A stretch of 64,000 nucleotides of DNA from Vitellaria paradoxa (lineage: Eukaryota; Streptophyta; Magnoliopsida; Ericales; Sapotaceae): NCBI GenBank assembly GCA_019916065.1, contig CM034243.1:28980147-29044146 (forward strand). Direction: 5' to 3'. Positions 12,901-25,705 of this stretch are shown here, in pieces; within the stretch, counting starts at the first letter, position 1; each line of letters opens with the position of its first letter. Below the pieces are notes generated by a model. That model had not been told where the DNA came from and did not search any database. It saw nothing but the letters and a program-made list of their open reading frames with translations. Both the position numbers and the translations under genes were made by a program.

Positions 12901-15735
12901 AAAAAAAGGAGATACATATGTGTGTGTGTATGTATATCTTATAATTTATTTTTAAATTAAAAATTATTTTAAAAATGTGGGTCTAAATTTTTAAATTTTT
13001 TATTACACATATTCTCTCCTCCTCTCTCCTTGTTCTTCCTCTTTTTTTTCTCAAATTTAGGAGGATAAAAATGGATGGATCCCATCTTTATTTTCCTCCT
13101 TATTTTTTCTACTATTTTTCTTCTTCTTCAATTTTCTTTCTAATCAAATAACGAAAATGAGATATTATCTCCTCTCCTCCTGCTCTCCTCTTCTCTTGCT
13201 CATTTTCATCCAACCAAACATGCTTGTAAGAGTATGCTTGTAAGGGTATGCTTGGAAAATGAATTTGTTGCGTGAAAGAAAAAGTGAATAAAAATTGTAA
13301 GAATGTAAAATAAAGTAAAAAAAAAATTATTTTATTTTTTAATAAGTTAAAAAAGAATTAAAATGAATAGATATTTATCATAAATTTTAACTTTTACTTG
13401 AATAAATGTACAAAAATTTGCATAATTTGAAATTTTATTTTTTCCCCTTTTTTTTCACAAATTCATATTCCAAACATAATATGATAGTCTATTTGAATAG
13501 AGTGAAATAAAAAGAAAATAAAAGGAAAAAAATTAGGATCTATCACTTGTTCGAGAGTTTTTCTAGGAAAGAAAAGAAAAAAAAAATTAAAAGAAAGGGG
13601 AATAATTAAGTATTAAAATTTTAAAAATTTCATCCTCTCAAAAATAAAAAGAAATAGAGAGAAAAGAAAAATAAACTTATGAAACTTTTAAAATGATATA
13701 TTTGCCTATAAAGTAAAAAATAAGAAAAAAAATACAAACATAACCTAAGACTAAATAGATTGAAATATAATTTAAATTATTATGAAAAATATTTTATTCA
13801 ATTATTTTTAATAAATAATATAATTAAATTATGACTAATATATTTTATATTTAGAATTTAAATATTTTAATAAATAATTTAATTGATTAGTTTAATTTAA
13901 TTAATTAAATTAAATCAATATGAAATATATTTTATTAAATTCTATTAATATTTTAAAAACTAATAAAATTAAATGTTTCATAAAAATAAAAATTAATATT
14001 GTAAACAAATTGCATTTCCAAACACAATTTTTATTTTATTTTTAAAAAAATAACAATAGAAAATAAGAAATAAAAAATATAAACAGATAAATAGAAATAA
14101 AAAAATGACAACGCTACCAAACGGCCCCTTAGTGTTTACAAGTACTTTCCAAAGACTTCATTAACAACGCATTTTTGTTTTATGAAAGAAATTGGACGGA
14201 TGGAAAAGGAGAAAAAAACAAGAACAAATTTTTTGTGTTTAGTTCGAAAGAAAATAGGAAGAAAAGAAAATGGGGGAATAAAAATGGTTAATTTTTTTTA
14301 TTACATTCATGGCTAGATAGAAAAGAGAGGAAGAGAGAGATGGAAGGTGAAGGAGAGAGAAAGGCAAAGACAAACGAAAGGGAGAGAGAGTTTTTTTTTT
14401 TTTTTTTAAATTGTGGGTTCCATTTTATTTTAAAATATTTTTTAAATAAAGTGTAAATTATTTTATATATGCATACATAAAATGAAGAAAATTTTTTATT
14501 CTAAAAAGAAAGAAACATCATTTTCTTTTTTTTTCTTTTACTTTTTATCTTTCTTTCCGAATATAACGTTAGAGTTTATTTATATTTATTCAATAAGATA
14601 AATGAATAATTTAAACATATTTTTTAAATGTAATAATTAAATGAGTCAAATTCAAGCAAATGTCAACTTAGCTTAACTTGAGCTAAGCTCAATAATGTTC
14701 ATGAGTATGCTTTTCCTACCCTTTCATTAACATACTCTTTTATACCTCATGGATAGGCCTATTAATGGGTAGAATTTGGTTTAGATTCGATTCGGACCAA
14801 ATCCAGTAATGTTAAACTAGATTCGCCCAATTAAATCTATTACTAAATGGATTTAGATCCATTAAATTCAAGAACAAATGGATTTGAATTTGAGTAATCC
14901 ACCAGACCTAATATTTTTGAAAATAAAAATAGAAATTTAAAAAATATTTACAAATAAAAAATTTATGTGAAATAAAATCAATCATTTTAATTATTTTTAC
15001 TTTATTATATATACGCATATATATATATATATGCCAAAATTTGTTTTGCCTTTCCATTCTGCCCAGAGCCGTGTTTCTTCACTAAAACTAGTAGTCTCTC
15101 TCTGCCAATCATTCCTTTTCCATGTGTTTCATTTAGCTGAATCTGTGAACTCTTTCTTGCTTTATTATCTCTTTCCGGATTCTGAATTTTTGTTTTTTTT
15201 GGCTTCTGCTGCGTAGGTGTACATGTACATATATAATATATTTTTTATTTTTATAAAATGATGATTTAAAAAAAATAAAAATGAGTTAGACCCACCAAGT
15301 ATATGGATTTGGATTGAATCTTACAAATCAGATCTGATTATTTTTTATCTGAATTAGATCCATTATAATTGGATCTGAATCAAATTTGAATTTGATGAAT
15401 TCGATTCAAATCCGCCTTATTGACAAGTCTACTCATGGACATGTTTATAACTAGATTAATTAAGAGTGTTTATAAGGTCTTAACCACTTATTTTTCTTTA
15501 ATAATTTATGTTAGTTATAAGTTGTTTATAAATTTATAACTGATTTGTTAAATTAGAAAAGTTTGTTGGTTAAATTTGTTCATTAACAAACTCATTAATA
15601 TGTTCGATTATAGATTCAAATAAACATAAAAAAAAAGGTTAGATACAATATTTCAACTATTTTAAAGTTTAGCTCGAATTCATTAATAAATCTGACAAAA
15701 TAAAACACAAACATACTAATAGTAGTATTGCATTT
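9940..15735. other. Long AT-rich intergenic tract
   Basis: No gene could be supported. The tract contains poly-G (near 10707-10718), poly-A/T runs and several short segments with 'TGTTTGG' ends that look like eroded MITEs (for example around 11488-11600 and 13230-13470). 13750-14000 is almost pure A/T built of TTTAATAAATAAT-like words, similar to DNA at 48740-48940. The ORF at 15031-15216 is hydrophobic with no recognised domain. Confidence 0.4.
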
Positions 15736-15999
15736 TAACCCTTGGGGCCTAACTCAGCAGGTGACCTCCCGATTGTGGGGGGCCGAGACAACAACCCGCA
15801 AGGGTTCGAGTCTCCGCTGGTGAAATCCAGTCTCGTTGAGTTATTCCAAGGGCCACCCACCACACGCGCAAGCGTGTGACTTAACCGGTTCGGCGGGCTT
15901 GTGGGTGTTCGTCGGCCCCCGGTTTACCGGTCGGCTACACGGTCCGTTGAGGGGTGTAATAAACCGGCCGGGTTCCGAGTCACCAAAAAAAAAAAAAAA
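15736..15999 (+). mobile_element. tRNA-derived SINE (copy 1)
   Basis: A GC-rich 264-bp unit in AT-rich DNA. It has an A-box-like start (GGCCTAACTCAGCAGG), a B box (GGGTTCGAGTCTC) and an oligo-A tail. It is flanked by 13-bp duplications tagtattgcattt (15723-15735) and tagtactgcattt (16000-16012) with one mismatch. SINEs are non-autonomous, transcribed by RNA polymerase III and mobilised by LINE proteins. The short ORF inside is not a gene. Confidence 0.85.
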
Positions 16000-16267
16000 T
16001 AGTACTGCATTTGACTTAAGCCTGAGTTAGATATTCTAGTTAATAAATGAAAAAAATAAAGTGCGATGACATTACAAGTAATTTAAATTTCAATTTTATC
16101 TTTGCCTTAAAAAAAAAAAAAGAAAGGAACTGAACTGCACAAAATCTCAAAATTAGTCCTCAAAATCAAATACAATCATGTGAGATCTTGTCGTGCCCCA
16201 AAATCTACAATCTCGAGACGTGGGGACGAACCCACAAACAAACATCAAATCACATAAGTAAGACCAT

Positions 16268-16478
16268 TTTTTTTTATACGAAGAAAACTTCTCGCCGGTG
16301 AACCGTCGCGAGTAAAACCTCCGGGCGAGCGCACCACCCTGCAAGACACGCCCACCGATAAGACCGAGCGCCCAGGAAGGGATTCGAACCCGAGATGTGG
16401 AAGCATGCCCACTCTCCAAGCCGGTCCCTGCTCCACTGAGCTAACCCGTGCGAGTCCACTGAGCTAACCCGTGCGGGT
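16268..16478 (-). mobile_element. tRNA-derived SINE (copy 2)
   Basis: On the minus strand it shows GGTTAGCTCAGTGG (A box) and GGTTCGAATCCC (B box), then a unique body and an A-rich end. It is flanked by a perfect 15-bp duplication cataagtaagaccat (16253-16267 and 16479-16493). The first 20 bases of the head, including the A box, are present twice in tandem. It lies inside older LTR-element debris, so it is younger than that element. It belongs to a different family from copies 1, 3 and 5. Confidence 0.9.
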
Positions 16479-16493
16479 CATAAGTAAGACCAT

Positions 16494-18197
16494 ATCAGAG
16501 TAGAAGTGAATTATCAACATTAGTATTCAAAAAGAAAATACCTCAAAATCTCAAAATCGCCACCAAATGGGTTACAACTATAAAGCATTAAAATAAGCCC
16601 AAAACTATAATTCATTACATTACAAACAAGATAAAAATGCAAAGTAAATAATCTATCAAAATATTGCAAAACTGGCTAATCTAGCTCATGGGTTCATCAC
16701 AAGCATCTGTGTCGCACTCCCATTTTAGGATACAAATTTAATCACTTAAATAGAGTAAATACTTCTAAATCCCCTGCCCAAACCACAATTTATATAAATA
16801 CCAACATTGAAAGAAAAAACAACATGTAAGGTTTATATTACTTCTATAGATAAAACAAACAGAAAACTCCACGAGCTACTTAAATATACACAAATTTATA
16901 ACTTTTAAAACTCATTAACAAAACATCAATCTACTATTGTTAACTTTAGATTTATCTACAAAAGCTCTAAATACTACACAAAAGTGAAACAGGAGAATAA
17001 ACAACTCAGGTTCTACTCCAAGCACTTGCAACTACTTCTAGACCTTAACCTTAAATGCATACATTTACGTGTGAGTGTCACACACTCAGTAGAGGCATTA
17101 TATTTCAAATAAATGATAATAAATACATACTAAAGATAACTTGCAGTAATTATACAATTAAATGTCCCACAAATAAATAATAACAAATTTAAATATATCA
17201 TAACTAACAGTGATAAAAATATCTCAATACACAGTTCATCTCTATTTTTCATTTATCAACCATCACTATCATCATTAGGTCCCAATTGGCCATCTCATGT
17301 CACATTTGCATGATAATTAATTTAAATAATAATGCAACACATGTTTGATCATATCTAACCTATGAGTTGAGCAGTCAATTGTGAACAGTGACTTTCCTTT
17401 AGCATGTCTCATTAGCGCCATTTGACTTTAATATTTTTTTTCTCTGGCCTCATCTAGCTTCACATTTTTTTTTCTCTAGCCCCATCTGGCCTGGCCCCTT
17501 TGGCCATAATGTAAGTGTAATGCACACAATTAATGCTCATATGCAATAATATTTTTTTCTAAAATAAAATATTACTTCTTAAATTTATTATTACACAAAT
17601 AATTACAATTCACTATTAACACAAATAATTGATAAATAACTAGCATACCTTATCAGAAAAAATATTTAATGACAGAAATAAATAAATAAAATTTATCGAT
17701 TCATATTTAATACATTTTACTTTTAAGTTAAATACACTCACCTGAATAGCAAAAATTCTGATAAAAATCAAACTATTGAGGTGTTGCTACTGATTATCCC
17801 CGATTCTCAATTTTAACCAAAACAAATTATACAAATCAGAAATTAAAGGGTCAAAATATAACCAAATCAATTAATAATATAAATCTAATAAATAAAATTC
17901 AACCATTCCATTCTTAACATACTTAGTTTATTTAATCTTCCATAGAACTAATTTTAAATCAGTGAAATAAAATAACTTATCTCAACAATTGCGTTAGAAG
18001 TCCCTTAAATACCCTTCATTTGTAGCTATTTTTTTCCTATTTTTCCTTACTACCCCGTCACTATTTTTTTTTTCCTCCCGTGTACTATTAAAAAAGTGAG
18101 CTTATAACCCACTAGGTAGTCCTACCCACCGCAAGCATCTTTTCTATTTTTTTTTTCTTACTTACTACATGGCTTTAACTCAAGCCTTACTCCAATT

Positions 18198-18270
<73 letters not shown>

Positions 18271-20556
18271 AGCCATGTCATATATGCCACACTACTCTTA
18301 TATCAAATCCATTAACTTAGTTAATTAATTAATTATTAACTTAACTAACCCACTAATTAATTTAAATTAAGATTAACTAAAATTTAATATAATACCAAAT
18401 TGACACAATTAAATTACTAAGCATCAAATAAAAATTAAATTAATAATACAATTAAAAAAATAAAAATTTAGGATGTCATAATCTGCTCCTACAACATCAA
18501 CTATAAGAGATGAGTATTAAACCATGTATGCTCAAAGAATGCATATAAGACATTATTCTTAATCATGCAAAGACATCAACACTTAAATGATTTTGAAATA
18601 AGTTAAAAATTTATCATCTTCATAATTAATCCAAATTTCCATATCAAGTTATACCATTCCAATTTAACAATTACTTAACCATGATCATGCAGTCTCATGC
18701 TAAAATTTACATTATCACAATCATATATATCAATATCATACTATGCTTCAAATACTCTACAAGGTTACTCTGTGACCACAGAACTAAATCCAGATTAAAT
18801 CCTCAGGCCTTAGTCATGGGATATAATTGGTCCTACAGTCACAGATGTACTTATCATACCACATGGCCCAATCTTGCAGTCCCAGCCCACACAACTTTGC
18901 CTTAATAGGCATCCAGTCTTATGGTTCTGATACAATGTATGCTATAATGAGTCATACATATGCTTTGTAGGGTTTCTATCCTAATGGAAATGATATCCAC
19001 CATGCGCAAGTTTTGGGACTTTCGAACCCTTGGGCACTAGTACCTACTCTTTTTAGTGCCCTCTATAACTCCAATATCACCAATCAAATTTCAACCATAA
19101 TCCTTTAACAAGAGCATATCATACACAAGAATTAATTACCAAAAAAAAAAAAAAATACACAAGAATTCATCCTAAGTTAAATTCTTGTGTTCATCCTTTA
19201 AATTAATAAGTTTTATGAAATAATATTATTTGAGCCTAAGTTTCATATTGCTCATTGTATGCATATGTTTAACATAATAATCAAACTCAACAAAAAATCA
19301 CAAATAAAAATACCCAAATTTTTCATTATATGAAAATTTGCTTGAAGGCAATTGAAGCGCCCTTGCTTGAAAACGATTTAAGCCTCCAAGTTGCCCGAAA
19401 CCCATTCAAAGGCAGTTTGAGCGCCAACATGCTAAAAAAAATAAATTAATATTTTTTTACATTTTATAAGAGAAAATGAGGACATTGTAGACTCCCCATA
19501 AGAACCTTAAAGGTTTAAAATACATTTTTAGAAATTTTCAACATAAGTTTTAATAAAAAAAATTAATTAATGACATGGATATATTTTATCAAATTTAAAA
19601 TATGAACTTGCAATTTCATATTTAAAATATGGATTTCTCACATCAAAACATTTATAGTAAAAACAAAATTTACAACTCAAATAACATGGATAGATTTCCA
19701 ACATAAATCAAATATATAGATCATAAAAAAATCATATAACTTCGTCAAATACACCCAAAGCATGGATTCATATCACATATTGTCCTTGTCTACAACCATT
19801 CTCAAACTTATACCATGGACTTACTTTAAGCATGCTCAAATATAGATAGATTTCTGGTATACTTTCACACATAGATATGCCCATATTACAAGATTAAAAG
19901 CATATAATTCTAATACATATAAACCCCACCTACCTCAATATACACACCAAAAAATGCGTATAAAACATCCAAATCTCACCAACTCAAGTTGGCCTTCTCT
20001 CACCAAAATCTTTGGGCGTTCTCTCTTTCAAACCTAATGCATGACCCCGTTCATCTCACGCCGTTTTCTTCCAACAGATGGTGTTGGGGCAAACCTTCTC
20101 TCACTTAAACTTTTAAATCGAGATAAAGGAAGAGGGGATGGAGGAAATTTTTTTTGGTGTAAACTATATGCGTATAGAAAAGTTGAAAAGATGTGGATGG
20201 GAGGGTTTTTATAAAATCTTAAGGGGCTCACACTCTCCCACACAGATACATGTACCTATCGTAAATTCTCTTATCAAAACTCCCCACTTACCTTCCCACA
20301 TAAGCTTCACCCATCAGCCAACTTTCGGCATCCATCACACTTCACTTATGTCCTTGCCACCTTCTTCAACTAATAGAAATCTACAGGTTTCAGGGGTTGC
20401 AGTGAAAAATTCACGGTCAACTATCCTAATTTCATTAGCATTTATTACTTCAAGAAAATAGCATTTATTAATTCAATTAATAGCATCTATTAATTCAAAC
20501 AAATAAATGCTAAGAAACAAAATCCACCTCCCTCTCTCAAACACTAAGAAACAAGG
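16494..20556 (-). mobile_element. Decayed LTR-retrotransposon remains
   Basis: A non-coding stretch of about 4 kb. 16690-17400 on the minus strand matches the 1-500 segment of this window (shared GAGTGTGTGACACTCAC landmark and neighbouring words), which shows repeated ancestry. 18480-19130 also reads as repeat-derived DNA on the minus strand (a 'gtatcagaacc' word near 18925-18935). I could not find LTR borders, a primer site or any pol motif, so extent and class (probably Ty3/gypsy) are uncertain. Confidence 0.4.
18200..18270. repeat. Palindromic microsatellite (CATA)n(TA)n(TGTA)n
   Basis: Acatacata repeats run into a TA tract and out through tatgtatgt repeats. The whole segment is a near-perfect inverted repeat able to extrude as a cruciform. 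Confidence 0.85.
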
Positions 20557-20572
20557 AGCATACATGCAATCA

Positions 20573-20906
20573 ACCCCAAGGGGTTAGATGGGATGGTCTT
20601 GGACTGGGACTTAGGGAAGCTTACCACCCAAGGTCTCAAGTTCAAGTCTCCTCCTAGCAAAACTGGGGCCAGCCTCCCGGGCACAAAGCGTAGTAACGGT
20701 TGGTAGGACGGACCTCCTTGGCTGGACGAACCGTATCCAGTTCTTGGGTGTGGGGTCCGACTCCCTGCCGCTACGCGAGTTCGCGATTACCGCTATACAT
20801 GTTGATGGGCCGGGTATGTGTGGCACAAACCCAAAGAGATTCACTCTCTAGAGGTTTGGCCTAGGGATGTGAATCTCTCGAAGTTAAATCTTTTTTTTTT
20901 TTTTTA
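20573..20906 (+). mobile_element. tRNA-derived SINE (copy 3, same family as copy 5)
   Basis: The body begins CCCCAAGGGGTTAGATGGG and contains the B-box word CAAGTTCAAGTCTCC and conserved words such as CCAGTTCTTGGGTGTGGG and CGCTACGCGAGTTCGCG that recur in the 55290 copy. It ends in a T-rich tail. Both sides carry a perfect 16-bp duplication agcatacatgcaatca (20557-20572 and 20907-20922). Relative to copy 5 it has an extra ~60-bp 3' part with GAGATTCACTCTC and its near inverse. Confidence 0.9.
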
Positions 20907-20922
20907 AGCATACATGCAATCA

Positions 20923-21124
20923 TATGCCAAAATAATAACACTTGTCACACATTATTTATTTTGAAACAAAATTTCATATGTTAAATAAAATTTTAAATGG
21001 GAAAAACCATATAATTTAATTCTAGTAAATAATACGAAATTGTTGGGTCTTTATAGACCGAGATTTCCAAATATGCCATTTTTGTAATCATATTTTTTCA
21101 TAAGCTTTTTGTAGTTACATATAT
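20923..21124. other. AT-rich intergenic DNA
   Basis: Nothing recognised. Confidence 0.4.
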
Positions 21125-21860
21125 ATAGATAACATTAGACACCGATGCACACAGATCCGTGTGAAAATTTTTTAACATTTTGATAAATATATATTTTGAT
21201 AGATTATATAGAGGATAAGGATAATTATTAGACAGAAAATATACCTTAATTGTTTTTCAAATTTGACCATGTAACTGAATTTTATGAATGTAAATTTGAA
21301 ATTTTGAAGTTAAAAATGTTGTAAAATAACGTATTATATCCTTACCTTCTAAAATTAGCAAATGTATATATATTTAATTTTGGGAGTATTTTTGTCAATT
21401 TAGAAAATAGGAGTTTCACCAAAATTGCTACTTCATAAAACAGGAAGTTTCACTAGATCTTGGTGCCCGCTCTATAATAGTAGTAGATACTGGTGCACAC
21501 ACAACGTGTGTTAAAATTTTTTTTCTAACATTTTGATGGATATATATATATATAGTATTTTGATAGATATATATATAAGGATAAGGATAACTATTAAATA
21601 AAAAATATACCTTAATTAGTTTCTAAATTAAACATGCTAACTCAATTTTTTAACTTTTTAAGTTAAATTTGAAACTTTTTGAATTTGAAACGTGGTTGTA
21701 AAACAACTATTATATCCTTACTTTTAAAATTAAACGAATATATATATATATATAGTTTTAATGGTATTTTTGTTAATTTAAAAAAATAAAAAATTTCACC
21801 AACCTACAAGGCCTCATAAAAATAAAAATTCCCCCAATCTCGGTGCTCGCTCCCCCCCAT
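21125..21860. repeat. Diverged direct tandem duplication, ~365-bp unit
   Basis: Unit 1 (about 21125-21480) and unit 2 (about 21481-21860) share the same order of words: a 'cgatgcacac'/'tggtgcacac' start, 'aacattttgat', 'ggataaggataa', 'aatataccttaatt', 'tatatccttac', and an end with 'tttcacca'. Divergence is marked by indels and microsatellite growth. No coding sequence. Confidence 0.75.
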
Positions 21861-23100
21861 AATGTATGATAGGTAGATAGATTTTGTTGCTTGTTTTCCT
21901 TTAATAATAGACGCTAAAATTTGTGTTGAAATGTAGTGGCGAGAGTACAACTATTTTAGATTATTGATTAAAAAAATTGATTATAATAATTATTCGATAC
22001 ATTATCAAATCTATATCCCACACATTAATTATATTATTGGCATTTTTCTTAGTATTTAGAGATTAAAAAGAAATTATTTACACTACAAACATTGTTAACT
22101 ATCATCCAATAATTCCTAAAAAAGTATTATTTGTATTTTTTGAAATAATTTAGGGCTTATTTGATGTGCAAAGTTCAAAACTTTACAGACAAAGGTGTGT
22201 TTAGAATAATAAAAAATTAGTAAAAATTGATAAAAGTTGTATCTTTATAATTTATGCAATGAGATAAAAAAAAATTTTTTTTGAGTAAGTAGGAAATTTG
22301 GATTAATGTGAAAATGAATTACATGATTTAAGAGGCATATATACCCCCAACATATAAAAGAATTAAGTTCTCTATCTAGTATCTATACAAAAGAAAAGGG
22401 CCCCAAGTATTACAAGTGTCAATGTTGGCTTTTGTCGGTTGTATACTAGTGCATTGAGAGACTTTTGTTTTGATTTCATACTTGATCTTCTTAATTATCT
22501 TATGTATTGAGGTTGAGACACCTTTAAATACTCGGATATTCTTTTAATCTATAAGTTGTAAAAATTTGTAAAAATTAGTAGAAATTAGAGAAAATTGGTA
22601 AAGTTGTTAAAAGTTGAAGAATATTGATAAAAAATTTTATGTTTAGTAAAAAAATTAGGAAAAAATTAATAAAAATTATTATTATTATATTATTATTATT
22701 ATTATTATTATGAGTTCGTAAACCAAAGATTCCTTAATATCAAAAGTAAAATTACTTTACTATTAGATCATCAGCCAAGGTGGCAGTGCGGGATTTGGGA
22801 GGAACTGTAGGATTTGAAAATTACAATTTCTTTTAGAATCTTTTTTTTTATTAAAATTAGAATGTGTTGGCACACTAAAATTCTCTAAAATTTTTTGAAA
22901 ATTTTTAAAAATTATTAACTTTTTATTTTATTACATAAATTATAAATTTATAACTTATTTATTTTATCTTAATTTATCTTACTTTTTATCACACCACGCA
23001 CCCTTAGTTCCCAATCAGGCCGTGGTGGGGGCGAGGACTCGGGAGTTTTCCGACCGTTGTGTGGGCCAGTGGTCATTCCCTTTTTTGTTAAATGAGAAAC
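21861..23100. other. AT-rich intergenic DNA
   Basis: No gene. It contains a (TTA)n tract near 22678-22712 and short words like those of MITE ends (around 22195 and 22860). Confidence 0.4.
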
Positions 23101-23220
23101 AGGGTCACGTGACCCACGTGCAAAGTGGAAGTTAAAATCAGGGCCAGGGTAATCACTGATTGTTAATGCGTGGGGTCCCATAACGGGACCACATTGAATT
23201 GAGCCTCTCCTCACGTGCCA
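23101..23220. promoter_or_regulatory. G-box (CACGTG) cluster
   Basis: Three CACGTG cores occur within 112 bp: 23106-23111 (inside the 14-bp perfect palindrome GGGTCACGTGACCC), 23115-23120 and 23212-23217. G-boxes are binding sites for plant bZIP and bHLH factors, and C-flanked forms act as ABREs. The cores sit in a small GC-richer island (22990-23230) with no visible gene beside them, so promoter function is an inference. Confidence 0.4.
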
Positions 23221-23409
23221 ACTAATGATGTCTAGTCCCGTTTGGTATAAATGTTAAGTCCTGTTTGGTATAATATTTATAATAATAGTAAACCTCCTAC
23301 GTATCTGGCAGTCTGAGGGTCATTGTTTTATCAAACGTGCGGAGTCAGGGTTGCGTGGATCCACCTCATCCATCCCAAAAGACAAAAGCTTATGAGAAAG
23401 TATCAGTGC

Positions 23410-23650
23410 AACCTACATCCATATGATTAATAGAAGAGCTAATTACACTTATTTTTTCTAAATATTAAATTAATTACACACATGCACCCCTTAATATCTT
23501 AAATTCACATATACCTCCTTTATTGAGGAAGTATCCATTGCCTCTTACATCCATATGATTAATAAAAGGGTAAATTACATATGTTTTTTTCAAATATTAG
23601 ACTAATTATACATGGACTCCTTAATATTTAAAATTTACATATATTTCTTA
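23410..23650. repeat. Direct repeat with 'aattacac' subterminal units
   Basis: The phrase 'cctacatccatatgattaat' (23410 region) returns as 'cttacatccatatgattaat' about 125 bp later, each followed by AATTACA-type units. The wording (AATTACAC, CCCCTTAATAT) matches the ~31-bp units in the terminal repeats of the 57686-63599 element, so this is probably the end of a related transposon. Confidence 0.55.
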
Positions 23651-24769
23651 TTTTTAAAAATTATTAAATCCAACTCCATTCTGTTAGTCTGCCTGCTGAC
23701 TCTATTAATTTTAATAATGTATAAATAATTACACCTTAATGACATACTCTCAAAAAAAAAGAAAAATAATTTCTTCCGTACTGCCATTAAAAGTGTTTGG
23801 AGATTGCAATGATTGAACATGCTTTTTTATTGCTCGTGGCACCCTCATGGGTCCAAATCCACAAATATTGGGAAAATCTCTATAGATTTGTATAGATTTG
23901 ATTTTGTATAGATTTTTATGGATTTGTCGAGATTAAAAAGATAGAATTAGAAAGAGATGCTCTTATGTAAGATATATATATATATATATAATTATATATA
24001 TATGATTTTTTTGTAATATTTATTTATTTAATTACGTAAGGATAATATGAAAAAAATTAATTAAAATTCTGTTTGAATTTGACTTGCTCTATTAAAAATT
24101 AATGGTTTATTTGACCGACGGGGTAAGCGTTCAGTAATTTTTCTAAAAATGGGAGTTAAATGTAATTTTTACAAATTAACACGAAGATGTTTTTTTATCT
24201 TTAATAAAATTTTATAGAGTGTGTTTAGAGTTGTATAAAAGTGAATAAAATAAAATAAAATTGTAAAAATAATATTCTCATAATTTATACAGTAAAAAAA
24301 AAATTTAAATTTTGTCATCTCATAATTTGTATTTGTTTAAAATTTTTTAAGTTTTTATTTCATTTAGAATTACTTCAAACGAAGCTATAATTATTGCTGG
24401 TGTTATCCTTTTGTGAATGCTGAGTGACGTCGACGTGACGTGACAGGGGCGATCGTTGCTCTTGCGATGCCAACTCTGCATGAAAAATTAATATATATAT
24501 TAGTTTATATATAAATAGTTATTTACAAGATCACCCACTTAAATAATTATTTTTTTAATAAAAATTATGTATATTGGAGCTCTTAAACTATTAATTTATG
24601 TAAAAAAAGATTATGTAACTTTTGTAATTAAAAAAATTAAAACTTTAATTGACTAAAGCATTCTAAAAAATTTATTGGTATTATTCAATTTAAATTCTCA
24701 CATATTTTTTATGCTGGATTATATTTTATACTAATAAATTCATGAAAAAATATTGTCTTCGGCCATCTT

Positions 24770-25330
24770 TTTTACCCTCTTTCTCCGTAGACCTCTTCTC
24801 TTCCTTATTCATGGAGATCCCCTCCTGACGGCAACCTGCGTTATAAAAAAATAGTGAAATAAAGCCAGTCAGAGTTCGTTTTCGACTAAGGATACTCCGA
24901 TACTTAAGTCAGTAACTCATATAGATAATAAGCTTACCTAAACAAATAGAGAGAGAGAGATAGAGAGAGAAGAGGATCAGAGAAAAAGGCGGCCCAAAAG
25001 CCATTACCCTTGTCTTCATTTTCGGTATTTATAGATGGAGTGTCTGTCTTACTTTTGCTAATTTGACAATTACTTTATTTTGGTATGACTTAAAATAGAG
25101 GTGAGTAGATAACATTAGATATCAGATGATGTATGCTTTGAGAGGCGCGTGGAAGTGACTTTTGTGTACATATGTGACAAATCTTATCTCATGTTGTACT
25201 TAAGTGTAATAAGTGAAGTAATTACATAATATAACGAGTCAACTATTTAGTAGAATATGCCCCTGGTCGGGGGTGTAACTTATGTTCGGCGAACCACCAT
25301 TATGGTTGGAGAGATATTTTTTAATGCCAC
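24770..25330. mobile_element. LTR-like fragment
   Basis: It contains the sequence around 'ttcgactaaggatactccg' and 'cttaagtcagtaact', and later 'cccctggtcgggggtgtaac' (an inverted repeat), wording reminiscent of plant gypsy LTRs. A short (GA)n tract lies at about 24950-24972. No TSD or internal domain found. Confidence 0.35.
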
Positions 25331-25550
25331 ACAGATATATTTTAGAATAGAATATTTTTTTTTCTAATCTCATATACATATTAATTAATTAAATTTTATT
25401 AAAACTATAAATATTAATGTAAATAAAAGGTATATGTTATGAATTAATAAATTAAGAACCAATATTAGTTAGGAAACGCCGAGAAGTGAAGTAGTATAGT
25501 TTAAACGTAATCTCGTAATTAAATCTACTTTACTTATAATTTTTACAGCT

Positions 25551-25705
25551 ATGTTTGGCACCACAAAAAAACTATTAAGGCTCAATCAACTTTAACTACT
25601 TTTTATACTTTCTTCCACTCAAATTTTTTCACATTTTATCTTTATATCACATATTTCTACTGTTAATTGTACTTTTATACCTTATTTTTTGCCAACCAAA
25701 CACCC
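25551..25705. mobile_element. MITE-like element
   Basis: Inverted ends ATGTTTGGCACCAC and TTTGCCAACCAAACACCC about 155 bp apart around an AT-rich interior. No clear target duplication. It is followed by a (TA)n tract that creates a spurious ORF. Confidence 0.4.

Noticed and set aside
22969..23214. 81-residue ORF over the G-box island
   Set aside because: Low-complexity Gly/Pro/Arg content follows local GC richness. No homology recognised.
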